Below, one piece after another: positions 8,959 to 16,201 of a stretch of DNA of 64,000 nt. Below the pieces are notes generated by a model. That model was not told the origin of the DNA and ran no database searches. It saw nothing but the letters and a program-made list of their open reading frames with translations. The position numbers and the translations under genes are program-made. This DNA comes from Acetonema longum DSM 6540 (lineage in GTDB: Bacteria > Bacillota > Negativicutes > Sporomusales > Acetonemataceae). The DNA lies in contig NZ_AFGF01000015.1 in NCBI RefSeq assembly GCF_000219125.1, forward strand, positions 1 to 64,000, written 5' to 3'. Each line of letters starts with the position of its first letter. The first letter of the stretch is position 1.

Positions 8959-9156
8959 ATGTCGGCAGACTGCAGCGGTACGGTCGCTACGCTCCGGGTG
9001 AGGGCGGGAATGGCCGGGGCTGTGGCACGAAGGATTAGGGCTGCCGGCGACCCGGCCATACTGGGCGTGATTGCGGACAGGCATACGGTGTTGGCAGTTG
9101 TCAGGCCGGCAGAGGCAGAAAGAGTGATGGATTGGCTCCGCTGCCTTTGGGGATAA
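8959..9156 (+). CDS. Stand-alone ArgR C-terminal-like domain
   Basis: A 65-residue frame that aligns to the C-terminal arginine-binding/oligomerisation domain of ArgR/AhrC: TVATLRVRAGMAGAVARRI for the usual VLKTxPGxAQAVA, and GVIADRHTVLAVVR for GTIAGDDTILVVCR. The winged-helix DNA-binding half is absent, and the intact arcC stop leaves no room for it. The adjacent Asp-Asp pair that contacts arginine in ArgR appears as Arg-His here. ATG 8959 follows a GGGGTGG tract; similarity extends a few codons upstream, so an earlier start is possible. Either a truncated relic or a co-regulator. Confidence 0.6.
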   Translation: MSADCSGTVATLRVRAGMAGAVARRIRAAGDPAILGVIADRHTVLAVVRPAEAERVMDWLRCLWG

Positions 9157-9184
9157 GCCGCAAGTTAATAGGGTTATGTAAAGA

Positions 9185-9222
9185 CAAAGACGGTCGGCAG
9201 TTTCTTTTGCCGGTCGTCTTTG
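9185..9222 (+). terminator. Terminator of the arc operon
   Basis: CAAAGACGGTCGGCA pairs with TGCCGGTCGTCTTTG, with a T-rich tail. The 178 bases from here to the next gene hold no other feature I can support. Confidence 0.8.
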
Positions 9223-9400
9223 TTTCTGAAATCACACCATGGAATGCCGCCTGTCAAAAACTCCGGACGATTCCGGCGTTTATTTACTGATTCCGGTCCC
9301 GGCGCTCTCTTTAGGCTTCATAAGGCGGAAAAAGTATGGTATGCTGATGGATAGGATCAGTAAAGACACTAAGTCTTGTCAAATGTATTGAGGGGATACT

Positions 9401-10303
9401 ATGGATATTCAATTATTCCGGACTTTCCTGTTAGTAGCTTCACTAAAAAACATCACCCAGGCTGCCGAGCAGTTAAATTTTACACAACCGGCAGTGACTG
9501 CCCAAATACGGATGTTAGAGGAACGGTACGGAACGACTCTATTTGAGCGCATTGGCAAAAAGCTTTATATTACCGAAGCCGGCCGCGAGCTGGTCACTCA
9601 TGCGGAAAAGCTGCTGGCTGCTTTCAAGGACATTCATACTGCCATGCAGAAGTTTTCCGATTTCAACTTATCGATAAAATTGGGCGCCTCGACTACAGCG
9701 GCTAACTATTTCATTTCCCCGGCTCTGTTAGAATTTCGAAACCGGGGCGGGACCGGCTCTGTCGTTGTTGATATTTGCCCTACTCTGCCCGTAACCGTAA
9801 AAGGACTGCTGGATAACACGTTTGATATAGCCATTGCCCATGACAAAATCGACCATCCGCAAATCATGCAGTTCGACTTATCCCATGAGAAGTTGGTATG
9901 GGTCGTTGAACGTGACTTGTTTGCGAAGCATAAAGAGCAGGACATTGGCCATTATCCTTTTATCAATTACAAATCAGGCTGCGTGTACCGAAGCCTGTTG
10001 CAGAACACCTTAAAAGAAAAAGCGGTCCATACCATTATCGAGTATAGCGATGCCGAGGCCATTAAGTGTGCGGTATTAGAGGGAGTTGGCGCAAGTATCC
10101 TGCCCTATGTGCTGGTAGAGTCCTATTTAAAGGATGGCTCGCTGGTTGAATTGCCGAATGTACCCCAACTCACATTTGTCATGTCCATCGCGTTTCATAA
10201 AGACAAAATTTTAACATCCGATATGAAAACACTTCTGATGATTTTTGCCGAATATGGAAATATGGAAAGCAATCTGACCGACTATATTCGTTTAAAATCA
10301 TAA
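9401..10303 (+). CDS. LysR-family transcriptional regulator
   Basis: 300 residues: an N-terminal winged HTH (1-60) with NITQAAEQLNFTQPAVTAQI and the linker helix, then a periplasmic-binding-protein-like effector domain from about 90. GAGGGG lies 6 bases before ATG 9401. The effector is unknown. The next gene is a paralogue of its effector domain, with the shared signature SDAEAIKCAVLEGVGASIL versus IDAEAIKSAVIDGFGAAML. Confidence 0.92.
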   Translation: MDIQLFRTFLLVASLKNITQAAEQLNFTQPAVTAQIRMLEERYGTTLFERIGKKLYITEAGRELVTHAEKLLAAFKDIHTAMQKFSDFNLSIKLGASTTAANYFISPALLEFRNRGGTGSVVVDICPTLPVTVKGLLDNTFDIAIAHDKIDHPQIMQFDLSHEKLVWVVERDLFAKHKEQDIGHYPFINYKSGCVYRSLLQNTLKEKAVHTIIEYSDAEAIKCAVLEGVGASILPYVLVESYLKDGSLVELPNVPQLTFVMSIAFHKDKILTSDMKTLLMIFAEYGNMESNLTDYIRLKS

Positions 10304-10411
10304 AATTCTATTATGAACATAATAACAATCCGCAATTTTCTTCCCCTGTAAAGACGCGTTATGATAGTAGCAGGCATTAGGCAGCATAAGCCGCGTATAA
10401 GGGGGATCAGG

Positions 10412-11146
10412 ATGGGAACGCTCACATTGGCAGGCTCTGGACAAAACTTTATTTTTCCTGCCAGGAAGCTATTGAATCACTTTATGAAAGCCGTCAGCGC
10501 TATGAATCATGGGGAACCCCCAATTAAAATCGCTCTTTCCACAACTGCCGTAATGGATTTATGGTCTTCGGTCATAGGGGAGTTTAACAAGCGCCATCAG
10601 GGCTTTATCCAGATCAATGTATATTCCAATCTGTCCGCTGTATTAAACGGGCTTCGGGAGAACCGTTATGAAATAGCGGTTGTGCATGAGGCCGTGAATG
10701 ACCCTCGCTTCGTTCAATTTGCCATATGCAAAGTAAAGTTAGTTTGGGTCGCTCACAGCGCTTTCTTTCATGATAGCGGTTGCCTGCCGGAAGCCGCCCA
10801 ATATCCGTTGCTCACATCGCAAAAAGGTTGCGTCGATTTAACGGAATACGAGGCGTATATCAAGGAACGGGCCACGAACCCCTTCGTCCGGTTTATTGAT
10901 GCGGAAGCGATAAAAAGCGCGGTAATAGACGGGTTCGGAGCAGCCATGCTTTCGGAAGAACTGGTAGAAAAACAGATTGCTGACGGCTCCCTCGTCAAGC
11001 TTGAAGGACCTGAGCCGGAATTTACGATATCATTGGTGATGGTAAAACATAAAAGAGTCAGGGCAAGGCTCGGTTCCCTTTTAAATATCATCGCGGAGAA
11101 ATCGACAGTTGACGACGGTTTGGGGCAGTTCCTCGCATCCATATAA
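10412..11146 (+). CDS. LysR effector-domain protein lacking the HTH
   Basis: 244 residues from ATG 10412, chosen because AAGGGGG lies 6 bases upstream. Only the LysR co-inducer-binding domain is present. The first residues, LTLAGSGQNFIFPARKLL, match the LysR linker helix that normally follows the HTH, so roughly the first 60 residues of a normal LysR are missing. It is a paralogue of the gene just upstream. It could not bind DNA alone as far as I can see; it may oligomerise with the full-length partner, or be a decaying copy. No internal stop or frameshift is visible. Confidence 0.75.
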   Translation: MGTLTLAGSGQNFIFPARKLLNHFMKAVSAMNHGEPPIKIALSTTAVMDLWSSVIGEFNKRHQGFIQINVYSNLSAVLNGLRENRYEIAVVHEAVNDPRFVQFAICKVKLVWVAHSAFFHDSGCLPEAAQYPLLTSQKGCVDLTEYEAYIKERATNPFVRFIDAEAIKSAVIDGFGAAMLSEELVEKQIADGSLVKLEGPEPEFTISLVMVKHKRVRARLGSLLNIIAEKSTVDDGLGQFLASI

Positions 11147-11180
11147 AACGCGAAGGATTGCCCCATTCGAGCTAAAAAGA

Positions 11181-11224
11181 AAGGGCCTTAACCAAGCATA
11201 TCATTACGCCTGGTTAAGGCCCTT
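11181..11224. terminator. Bidirectional terminator
   Basis: AAGGGCCTTAACCA pairs with TGGTTAAGGCCCTT, with A and T tracts on the two sides. It serves the LysR-like gene (plus) and the MFS gene (minus). Confidence 0.88.
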
Positions 11225-11229
11225 TTGCA

Positions 11230-12444
11230 TTAATTCAAACCGGCACGCTTATTGGTCATTTGATACCAAACACCTACCACTGCCAGCAACACACCTGATA
11301 CCAGTAGAATCGAACCGATCGATACGATGTCCGCGAGGGGTCCGAAGAACAGGATAGCGATTGGCATGGAGCTGCCTGTGACGATTTGAATAAGGGAAAA
11401 CACCCGCCCCATCATAGCATTTTCTACATTCTCCTGAATCAATACCGTTTGCGCGGTCGCCATAATCGGCATGAAGAAACCGGCGATTCCCATAATCAGC
11501 AGGTAGATGCTGAAATTCGCGGCAATGCCTAACAGAGCAAAAGTAACGCCGAACCCCACTAAGCAAATGGCCACTGTGCGGATTTTATCCTTAAAGTCCC
11601 CCTGCAGGGAGATAAAAACGCCGCCAATCATGGAACCAACCGTCCAAACAATTTCATGGGCGGTCAGCCGCCAGACATCATTGCCGAAACTGCGTTCTAC
11701 CAATAAAGGCGTCAATACCGCCGCCGGAGTAATGAGGAAAAAGGAAACGCCAAAGCAAAGCAAAACCCGCTTCAGCAGCTTGTGGTTCAGTACATAATCG
11801 ATCCCCTGACGTAACTCGGTGAAAACAGGCGCGATTTCCGCCGATCGGACAACTTTTTCAATCCGAATAAAACTAAGAACCGCAATCGCCAATGAGGCGG
11901 AGATCACATCCAGCATAAATGCCCAGAAAATCCCCAGGGACCCGAGCATAATTCCGCCCACAGCGGGCGAGAGCAGCATTAACACAGAATTCAGGGTTTG
12001 GTTGATGCCTTGCACCTTGGTTAGCTTATCCATTGGCACAATCTGCGGATACAGGGCACTGGCAGCGGGGGTTTGGATCCCTGCGCCAATGGAACGGATC
12101 AGGGAAACTGCCAGAATCAGCTCCATCCTCTGATATCCGGCCCAAAAAGCGATGGCCAGACCCAGCGTGGCCAGGGCAATGAAGCCATCCGCCAGCATAA
12201 TGAGGTATTTGCGGTTATAACGATCCGCCCAGACGCCGCCCCAGAGAGAAATCAGCACCTGCGGCAATAACGAGCAGATGGTAAACAGCATGACCCATTT
12301 GCCGGATGAAGTTTGCAGCGTGATGTACCAGATGATCGAAAAACTGACAACCGATGAACCGAAAAGAGATATATTCTGGCTGATTAAAAATAACGCGATT
12401 TTCTTCCATAACTGACTATGATCCTGCACTATATTCAAGTTCAT
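11230..12444 (-). CDS. MFS drug efflux transporter, Mef-like (DHA3 type)
   Basis: 404 residues with 12 predicted membrane segments. WADRYNRKYLIMLADG is the loop 2-3 motif of the MFS, and the overall pattern resembles DHA3-family macrolide/enterobactin exporters. The substrate is not readable from sequence. ATG 12444 is preferred over the longer frame because GGAAAGGAC sits just before it. Upstream lies a full attenuator: promoter, 43-codon leader ORF and intrinsic terminator. That arrangement is typical of antibiotic-inducible resistance genes, so ribosome-targeting drugs are plausible inducers (inference). Confidence 0.85.
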   Translation of the reverse strand: MNLNIVQDHSQLWKKIALFLISQNISLFGSSVVSFSIIWYITLQTSSGKWVMLFTICSLLPQVLISLWGGVWADRYNRKYLIMLADGFIALATLGLAIAFWAGYQRMELILAVSLIRSIGAGIQTPAASALYPQIVPMDKLTKVQGINQTLNSVLMLLSPAVGGIMLGSLGIFWAFMLDVISASLAIAVLSFIRIEKVVRSAEIAPVFTELRQGIDYVLNHKLLKRVLLCFGVSFFLITPAAVLTPLLVERSFGNDVWRLTAHEIVWTVGSMIGGVFISLQGDFKDKIRTVAICLVGFGVTFALLGIAANFSIYLLIMGIAGFFMPIMATAQTVLIQENVENAMMGRVFSLIQIVTGSSMPIAILFFGPLADIVSIGSILLVSGVLLAVVGVWYQMTNKRAGLN

Positions 12445-12484
12445 AAAATCGTCCTTTCCACATTTACCGGGAAAAGGACACAAA

Positions 12485-12514
12485 AAAAGACGATAGAGAA
12501 CACTACCGTCTTTT
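12485..12514 (-). terminator. Attenuator terminator in the MFS leader
   Basis: On the minus strand, AAAAGACG(G)TAG pairs with CTA(T)CGTCTTTT and runs into seven T residues. It lies between the leader ORF stop and the MFS gene start, so it would stop transcription before the transporter unless an alternative fold forms. Confidence 0.8.
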
Positions 12515-12543
12515 ACTACTGCTAATCATAATTTATGAAAAGG

Positions 12544-12675
12544 TTAGTAATAAAGATGTGCCTTCCCCGAAGCTAAATCATTCAGTTTATGAAAATGAGC
12601 ATACCTATCCCTATAGGCAGATTTGATGGGAATCATACGGACAGTTGCCATTTTCATTCCGGCGAAAATCCACAT
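12544..12675 (-). CDS. 43-residue leader peptide ORF of the MFS gene
   Basis: A perfect AGGAGG (12685-12690) lies 9 bases before ATG, which opens 43 codons beginning MWIFAGMKMATVRMIPIK and ending in LYY-stop. The stop is 29 bases before the terminator stem. Position and SD strength point to a translated leader whose stalling controls the attenuator. I do not recognise the peptide as a characterised leader. Confidence 0.65.
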   Translation of the reverse strand: MWIFAGMKMATVRMIPIKSAYRDRYAHFHKLNDLASGKAHLYY

Positions 12676-12707
12676 CTTTACACACCTCCTGCAAAGAAAT
12701 ATAGATT

Positions 12708-12736
12708 ATTATACCCTATTTCATTCAATAGATCAA
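12708..12736 (-). promoter_or_regulatory. Sigma-A promoter of the MFS leader transcript
   Basis: On the minus strand, TTGATC (12731-12736), a 17-base spacer and TATAAT (12708-12713). The predicted start is near 12701, about 25 bases before the leader ORF. Confidence 0.75.
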
Positions 12737-12826
12737 GAAGCCAAAAGACTAGATTTGCATTGCGTCCCGATGCCAAGGACATACTATGAGGAGCGAAATG
12801 TTTACCGGAAAGGAAGATAACAGATC

Positions 12827-14530
12827 GTGGGAAACTACCAAAAAGTTACGCCTAAGGCGCCTGTGAATATTGCGATGCGGCATGCGTACCTGATTGGGGG
12901 AGGTATTGCCGGTTTGTCGGCGGCGGCATTCCTGATCCGGGATGCTCATATGCCCGGGAGAAATATTCATGTGTTGGAGATGTTGGAGGTTGCAGGAGGC
13001 TCAATGGATGGCGCCGGTACGGCTGAAACCGGTTATACCGCCCGGGGCGGACGTGAAATAGAGGAGCATTTTGAATGCTTTATGGAGCTTTTTGGTTTTA
13101 TTCCGTCACTCAATGATCCAACCCGGAGCGTGCTGGATGAATTTCGCGAATTAAATCTGGCAGAGCCCATTGAGTCTCACTGCCGGCTGGTGAGCAACCA
13201 GGGGCAAAAGGAGGATTCTTCCAGCCTTGGTCTTTCTCACAGCAATGCCCTGGAGTTGGCAAGGCTGCACATGCTAACCGAAGAGAAGCTTGGCGCCACG
13301 ACCATTGAGCAGTATTTCAGCCCCAGCTTCTTTGAAACGAATTTCTGGTACTTCTGGACCACCATGTTTGCCTTTCAGAGGTGGCACAGCGCAGCCGAAG
13401 TTAAACGGTATATGGAACGGTTCATGCACCTGATCGGCGGCATGAACCGGCTGATCGGAATTCTGCATACCGAATACAATCAATACGATTCGCTGATTTT
13501 GCCTCTGATCACCTGGCTGCAGCAGCAGGGTGTAAACTTCGAGTATGGGGCTGCTGTCACAGACATTGGGTTTAATTTTTTCGGCTACGAAAAGACAGCC
13601 ACATCCATCCGTTACGTTCAAAACGGCAAAGAGGAGGTCATTCAGATAAAGGAAGATGACCTGGTGCTGTTTACCAATGGTTCAATGACCCAAAATACCG
13701 TAAGAGGCAATCTCGACCATCCCGCTGCTCTAAATCGTTCCCAGGACAGGGGATGTTTTTCTCTATGGGAGAAAATCGCCCGCAAGTCTTCCAGCTTCGG
13801 ACGACCGGAAGTATTTTGCACTGATATTGACAAGACGAAATGGGTGTCCTTCACAATCACTCTCAGGGATGACGGCATCGTATTTCCCCGCCTTCTGGCC
13901 CTCACTGGCGATAAGCCGGGGATGGGCGGGCTTGTGACCATTAAAGATTCCAATTGGCTTATGAGCTGGGTGGTTCCGAAGCAGCCTCATTTCATCAATC
14001 AGCCGGATAATGTCAAAGTCCTTTGGGCGTACGCCTTGAATCTGGATGTGGAGGGAAACTATATTCAAAAATCCATTTCCCAGTGCACCGGACGGGAAAT
14101 GTTTGAAGAACTGCTCTATCATATGGGGCTAAAAGATAAAATTGCTGAGATTTTGCTCCACACGGTCAATGTCATTCCCAGTATGATGCCTTATATCACC
14201 TCCCAGTTTATGCCGCGAGTTACCGGCGACCGGCCGGCGGTCATTCCCACAGGCAGTAAAAATTTTGGCTTCATTGGGCAGTTTACGGAAATTCCCCACG
14301 ACTGCGTCTTTACGGTGGAATATTCCGTGCGCAGCGCCATGATAGCGGTATACGGCCTGATGGCGCTGAACAAGGTGGTAGATCCGGTATATCCCAGCCA
14401 ATATGATATCCGCGTTCTGGCCAATGCGGCCAAGGCTTGCCTGAATATGGACAAGATCCCGTTACATGACATTCCTTTGGGGAAATTGCTGCAGGGTACG
14501 GAACTTGAGATGTTGCTTCTTATGTCCTAG
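12827..14530 (+). CDS. ohyA: Oleate hydratase (MCRA family)
   Basis: 567 residues from GTG 12827 (GGAAAGGAAG upstream). FAD-dependent hydratase that adds water to the cis-9 double bond of unsaturated fatty acids, giving 10-hydroxy acids. Family marks: dinucleotide motif YLIGGGIAGLSAAAFL, VLEMLEVAGGSMDGAG, ARGGREIEEHFECFMELFG, and NFWYFWTTMFAFQRWHSA. No signal peptide; it is likely cytosolic and membrane-associated. It may detoxify fatty acids. It stands alone, divergent from the MFS leader. Confidence 0.93.
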   Translation: MGNYQKVTPKAPVNIAMRHAYLIGGGIAGLSAAAFLIRDAHMPGRNIHVLEMLEVAGGSMDGAGTAETGYTARGGREIEEHFECFMELFGFIPSLNDPTRSVLDEFRELNLAEPIESHCRLVSNQGQKEDSSSLGLSHSNALELARLHMLTEEKLGATTIEQYFSPSFFETNFWYFWTTMFAFQRWHSAAEVKRYMERFMHLIGGMNRLIGILHTEYNQYDSLILPLITWLQQQGVNFEYGAAVTDIGFNFFGYEKTATSIRYVQNGKEEVIQIKEDDLVLFTNGSMTQNTVRGNLDHPAALNRSQDRGCFSLWEKIARKSSSFGRPEVFCTDIDKTKWVSFTITLRDDGIVFPRLLALTGDKPGMGGLVTIKDSNWLMSWVVPKQPHFINQPDNVKVLWAYALNLDVEGNYIQKSISQCTGREMFEELLYHMGLKDKIAEILLHTVNVIPSMMPYITSQFMPRVTGDRPAVIPTGSKNFGFIGQFTEIPHDCVFTVEYSVRSAMIAVYGLMALNKVVDPVYPSQYDIRVLANAAKACLNMDKIPLHDIPLGKLLQGTELEMLLLMS

Positions 14531-14591
14531 CCTGCATTAAATTGTTCAGAAAGGTAAGGTTTGGATATAACTTTTGACAATGTAAAAAGGA

Positions 14592-14620
14592 TTGACAAAC
14601 CTGTCCCCAGTGAATAAAAT
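14592..14620 (+). promoter_or_regulatory. Sigma-A promoter of metQ
   Basis: TTGACA (14592-14597), 17 bases, TAAAAT (14615-14620). The predicted transcript begins near 14627, upstream of the terminator hairpin at 14651. Confidence 0.65.
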
Positions 14621-14650
14621 ATAAATACGTCAACTGACTGGAAAGACCAG

Positions 14651-14686
14651 AGGTGGACAGCTTTTTAAAGCTGTTCATCTTTTTTT
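14651..14686 (+). terminator. Terminator hairpin in the metQ leader
   Basis: A 14-bp stem (AGGTGGACAGCTTT / AAAGCTGTTCATCT, with G-U pairs) followed by seven T. It could simply end the ohyA transcript. However, it lies downstream of the predicted metQ promoter, so it could also attenuate metQ. No SAM riboswitch or T-box fits in the short leader. Confidence 0.7.
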
Positions 14687-14720
14687 GTTGCCTTCCATAC
14701 TAAAAAATAGGGGGATTGCA

Positions 14721-15524
14721 TTGAAAAAGTTAGCTGCCTTATTCCTGATTCTGTTTGCTGTAGCGGCCGTTGGCTGCGGTTCCACCGAAAGTCCCAACCA
14801 AGAGGAAAAAATCCTCAAAGTCGGCGTCACTTCCGGACCCCATGCGGAAATCCTGGAGCAGGTGAAAAAAGTGGCGGAACGGGACGGGCTTAAAATCCAG
14901 ATCGTTGAATTCAACGACTACGTGCAGCCCAACGCGGCTCTCGATCAGGGAGATATCGACGCCAACGCCTTTCAGCACCAGCCCTTCCTGAATAATCATG
15001 TGAAAGACCGGGGCTACAAACTGGTGTCTATCGCTAAAACGGTGATCCTGCCTATGGGCATCTATTCCGACAAGGTGCAGAAAGTGGATGAGTTGAAAGA
15101 CGGAGCATCCGTCGCTATCCCCAATGACCCGTCCAACGCTGGCAGGGCGCTGCTGCTCCTGGATCAGGCCGGGCTCATCAAACTGAAACCGGGAGCAGGA
15201 GCCGCGGCAACGGTTCTGGATATCGTGGAGAATCCCAAAAACCTGAAGATTAAAGAGCTGGAGGCAGCGCTGATTCCGCGGGCGATCGCGGATATGGATA
15301 TCGCCGCCATCAATACCAGCTACGCAGTCAAAGCGGGACTGGTGCCTACCCGGGACGGACTGGCCCTGGAAAACGCCAGTTCACCCTATACCAATGTGTT
15401 AGTGGTCCGGGAAAAAGACAAGGATAATCCTGCGTTCCAGAAGCTGATCAAAGCATACCATTCCGAGGATGTTAAACAATATCTGTCCGGTCACTTCGAC
15501 GGTTCGATCCTGGCGACCTGGTAA
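14721..15524 (+). CDS. metQ: Methionine-binding lipoprotein (MetQ/NlpA family)
   Basis: 267 residues from TTG 14721, which follows AGGGGG by 6 bases. The signal peptide ends in a lipobox (VAAVGCGST), so it is a membrane-anchored ABC solute-binding protein. Family motifs: KVGVTSGPHAEILE, VEFNDYVQPNAALDQGDIDAN and FQHQPFLN. Members bind methionine and related compounds for the MetNI permease. No metN or metI is next to it, so the partner permease must be elsewhere. Confidence 0.9.
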   Translation: MKKLAALFLILFAVAAVGCGSTESPNQEEKILKVGVTSGPHAEILEQVKKVAERDGLKIQIVEFNDYVQPNAALDQGDIDANAFQHQPFLNNHVKDRGYKLVSIAKTVILPMGIYSDKVQKVDELKDGASVAIPNDPSNAGRALLLLDQAGLIKLKPGAGAAATVLDIVENPKNLKIKELEAALIPRAIADMDIAAINTSYAVKAGLVPTRDGLALENASSPYTNVLVVREKDKDNPAFQKLIKAYHSEDVKQYLSGHFDGSILATW

Positions 15525-15553
15525 GGCGGTCCGGGAATACAAAATAGCAAAAG

Positions 15554-15604
15554 AAAAGAGCCTTGGTTGAACGATTCTGCCGATTGCGTCAATCAAGGAC
15601 TTTT
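15554..15604 (+). terminator. Terminator of metQ
   Basis: CCTTGGTTGA (15561-15570) pairs with TCAATCAAGG (15589-15598), flanked by AAAAG and CTTTT tracts. Confidence 0.65.
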
Positions 15605-15649
15605 CTATATCATCAAGTATATTTAGTACATTTGGGGAGGGAGTAAGCT

Positions 15650-16201
15650 ATGAAACGGATTTGGGTTGACCGGGAAAAATGTCTGGGCTGCAAATCCTGT
15701 GAACTGCAGTGTGCGATAGAGCGCGATTCTGTCAGCAGGACCCTGCTTGGTTCTGTCCGGGAAACCCCGCTGCCGGCTGCCCGGGTAGGAGTTTTCGGCA
15801 CCACGGGCCGAAGCTTTCCCCTGCAGTGCCGCCACTGCCAGGATGCCGCCTGTATCAGAGCCTGCCCTGCCGGCGCTATGCGCCGGGATGAAGCGACTGA
15901 GGCGGTATTCGTTGAGCGGGAAAAATGCCGGGGGTGCTGGATGTGTGTCATGGCCTGCCCGTTTGGGGCGATTATTCCCCATAGCGCTTACAAGGTGGCG
16001 GTCAAGTGCGACGCCTGTATGCACATGGAAGAACTGGCCTGTGTCAGCGCCTGTCCCACCGGTGCGCTCAGCCAGGGTGATGCCGGAGATTTTCAAAAAG
16101 TGCTGCTGGCCAAACGGGGGCGCTTGGTGCTGTTTGCCTTGGAAAATCCCGGTGCGGGCAAAGTAGCCCTTGAATTCACAGGAAAGGATGACAAGCCATG
16201 A
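15650..16201 (+). CDS. cooF: CooF-like four-cluster ferredoxin
   Basis: 183 residues with four sets of cysteines fitting [4Fe-4S] clusters: CLGCKSCELQC, CRHCQDAACIRAC, CRGCWMCVMAC and CDACMHMEELACVSAC. This is the CooF/HycB-type electron-transfer subunit that takes electrons from CO dehydrogenase. GGGGAGGGAG precedes ATG 15650. Its stop overlaps the next start (ATGA), so it is coupled to the mini-CODH gene and is presumably its redox partner. Confidence 0.9.
   Translation: MKRIWVDREKCLGCKSCELQCAIERDSVSRTLLGSVRETPLPAARVGVFGTTGRSFPLQCRHCQDAACIRACPAGAMRRDEATEAVFVEREKCRGCWMCVMACPFGAIIPHSAYKVAVKCDACMHMEELACVSACPTGALSQGDAGDFQKVLLAKRGRLVLFALENPGAGKVALEFTGKDDKP

Noticed and set aside
8361-9059. 232-codon minus-strand ORF across arcC
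   Set aside because: Antisense shadow of GC-rich arcC; no family match and no RBS.
14592-14720. SAM riboswitch or T-box before metQ
   Set aside because: The leader is under 100 bases and lacks the S-box and T-box conserved elements.
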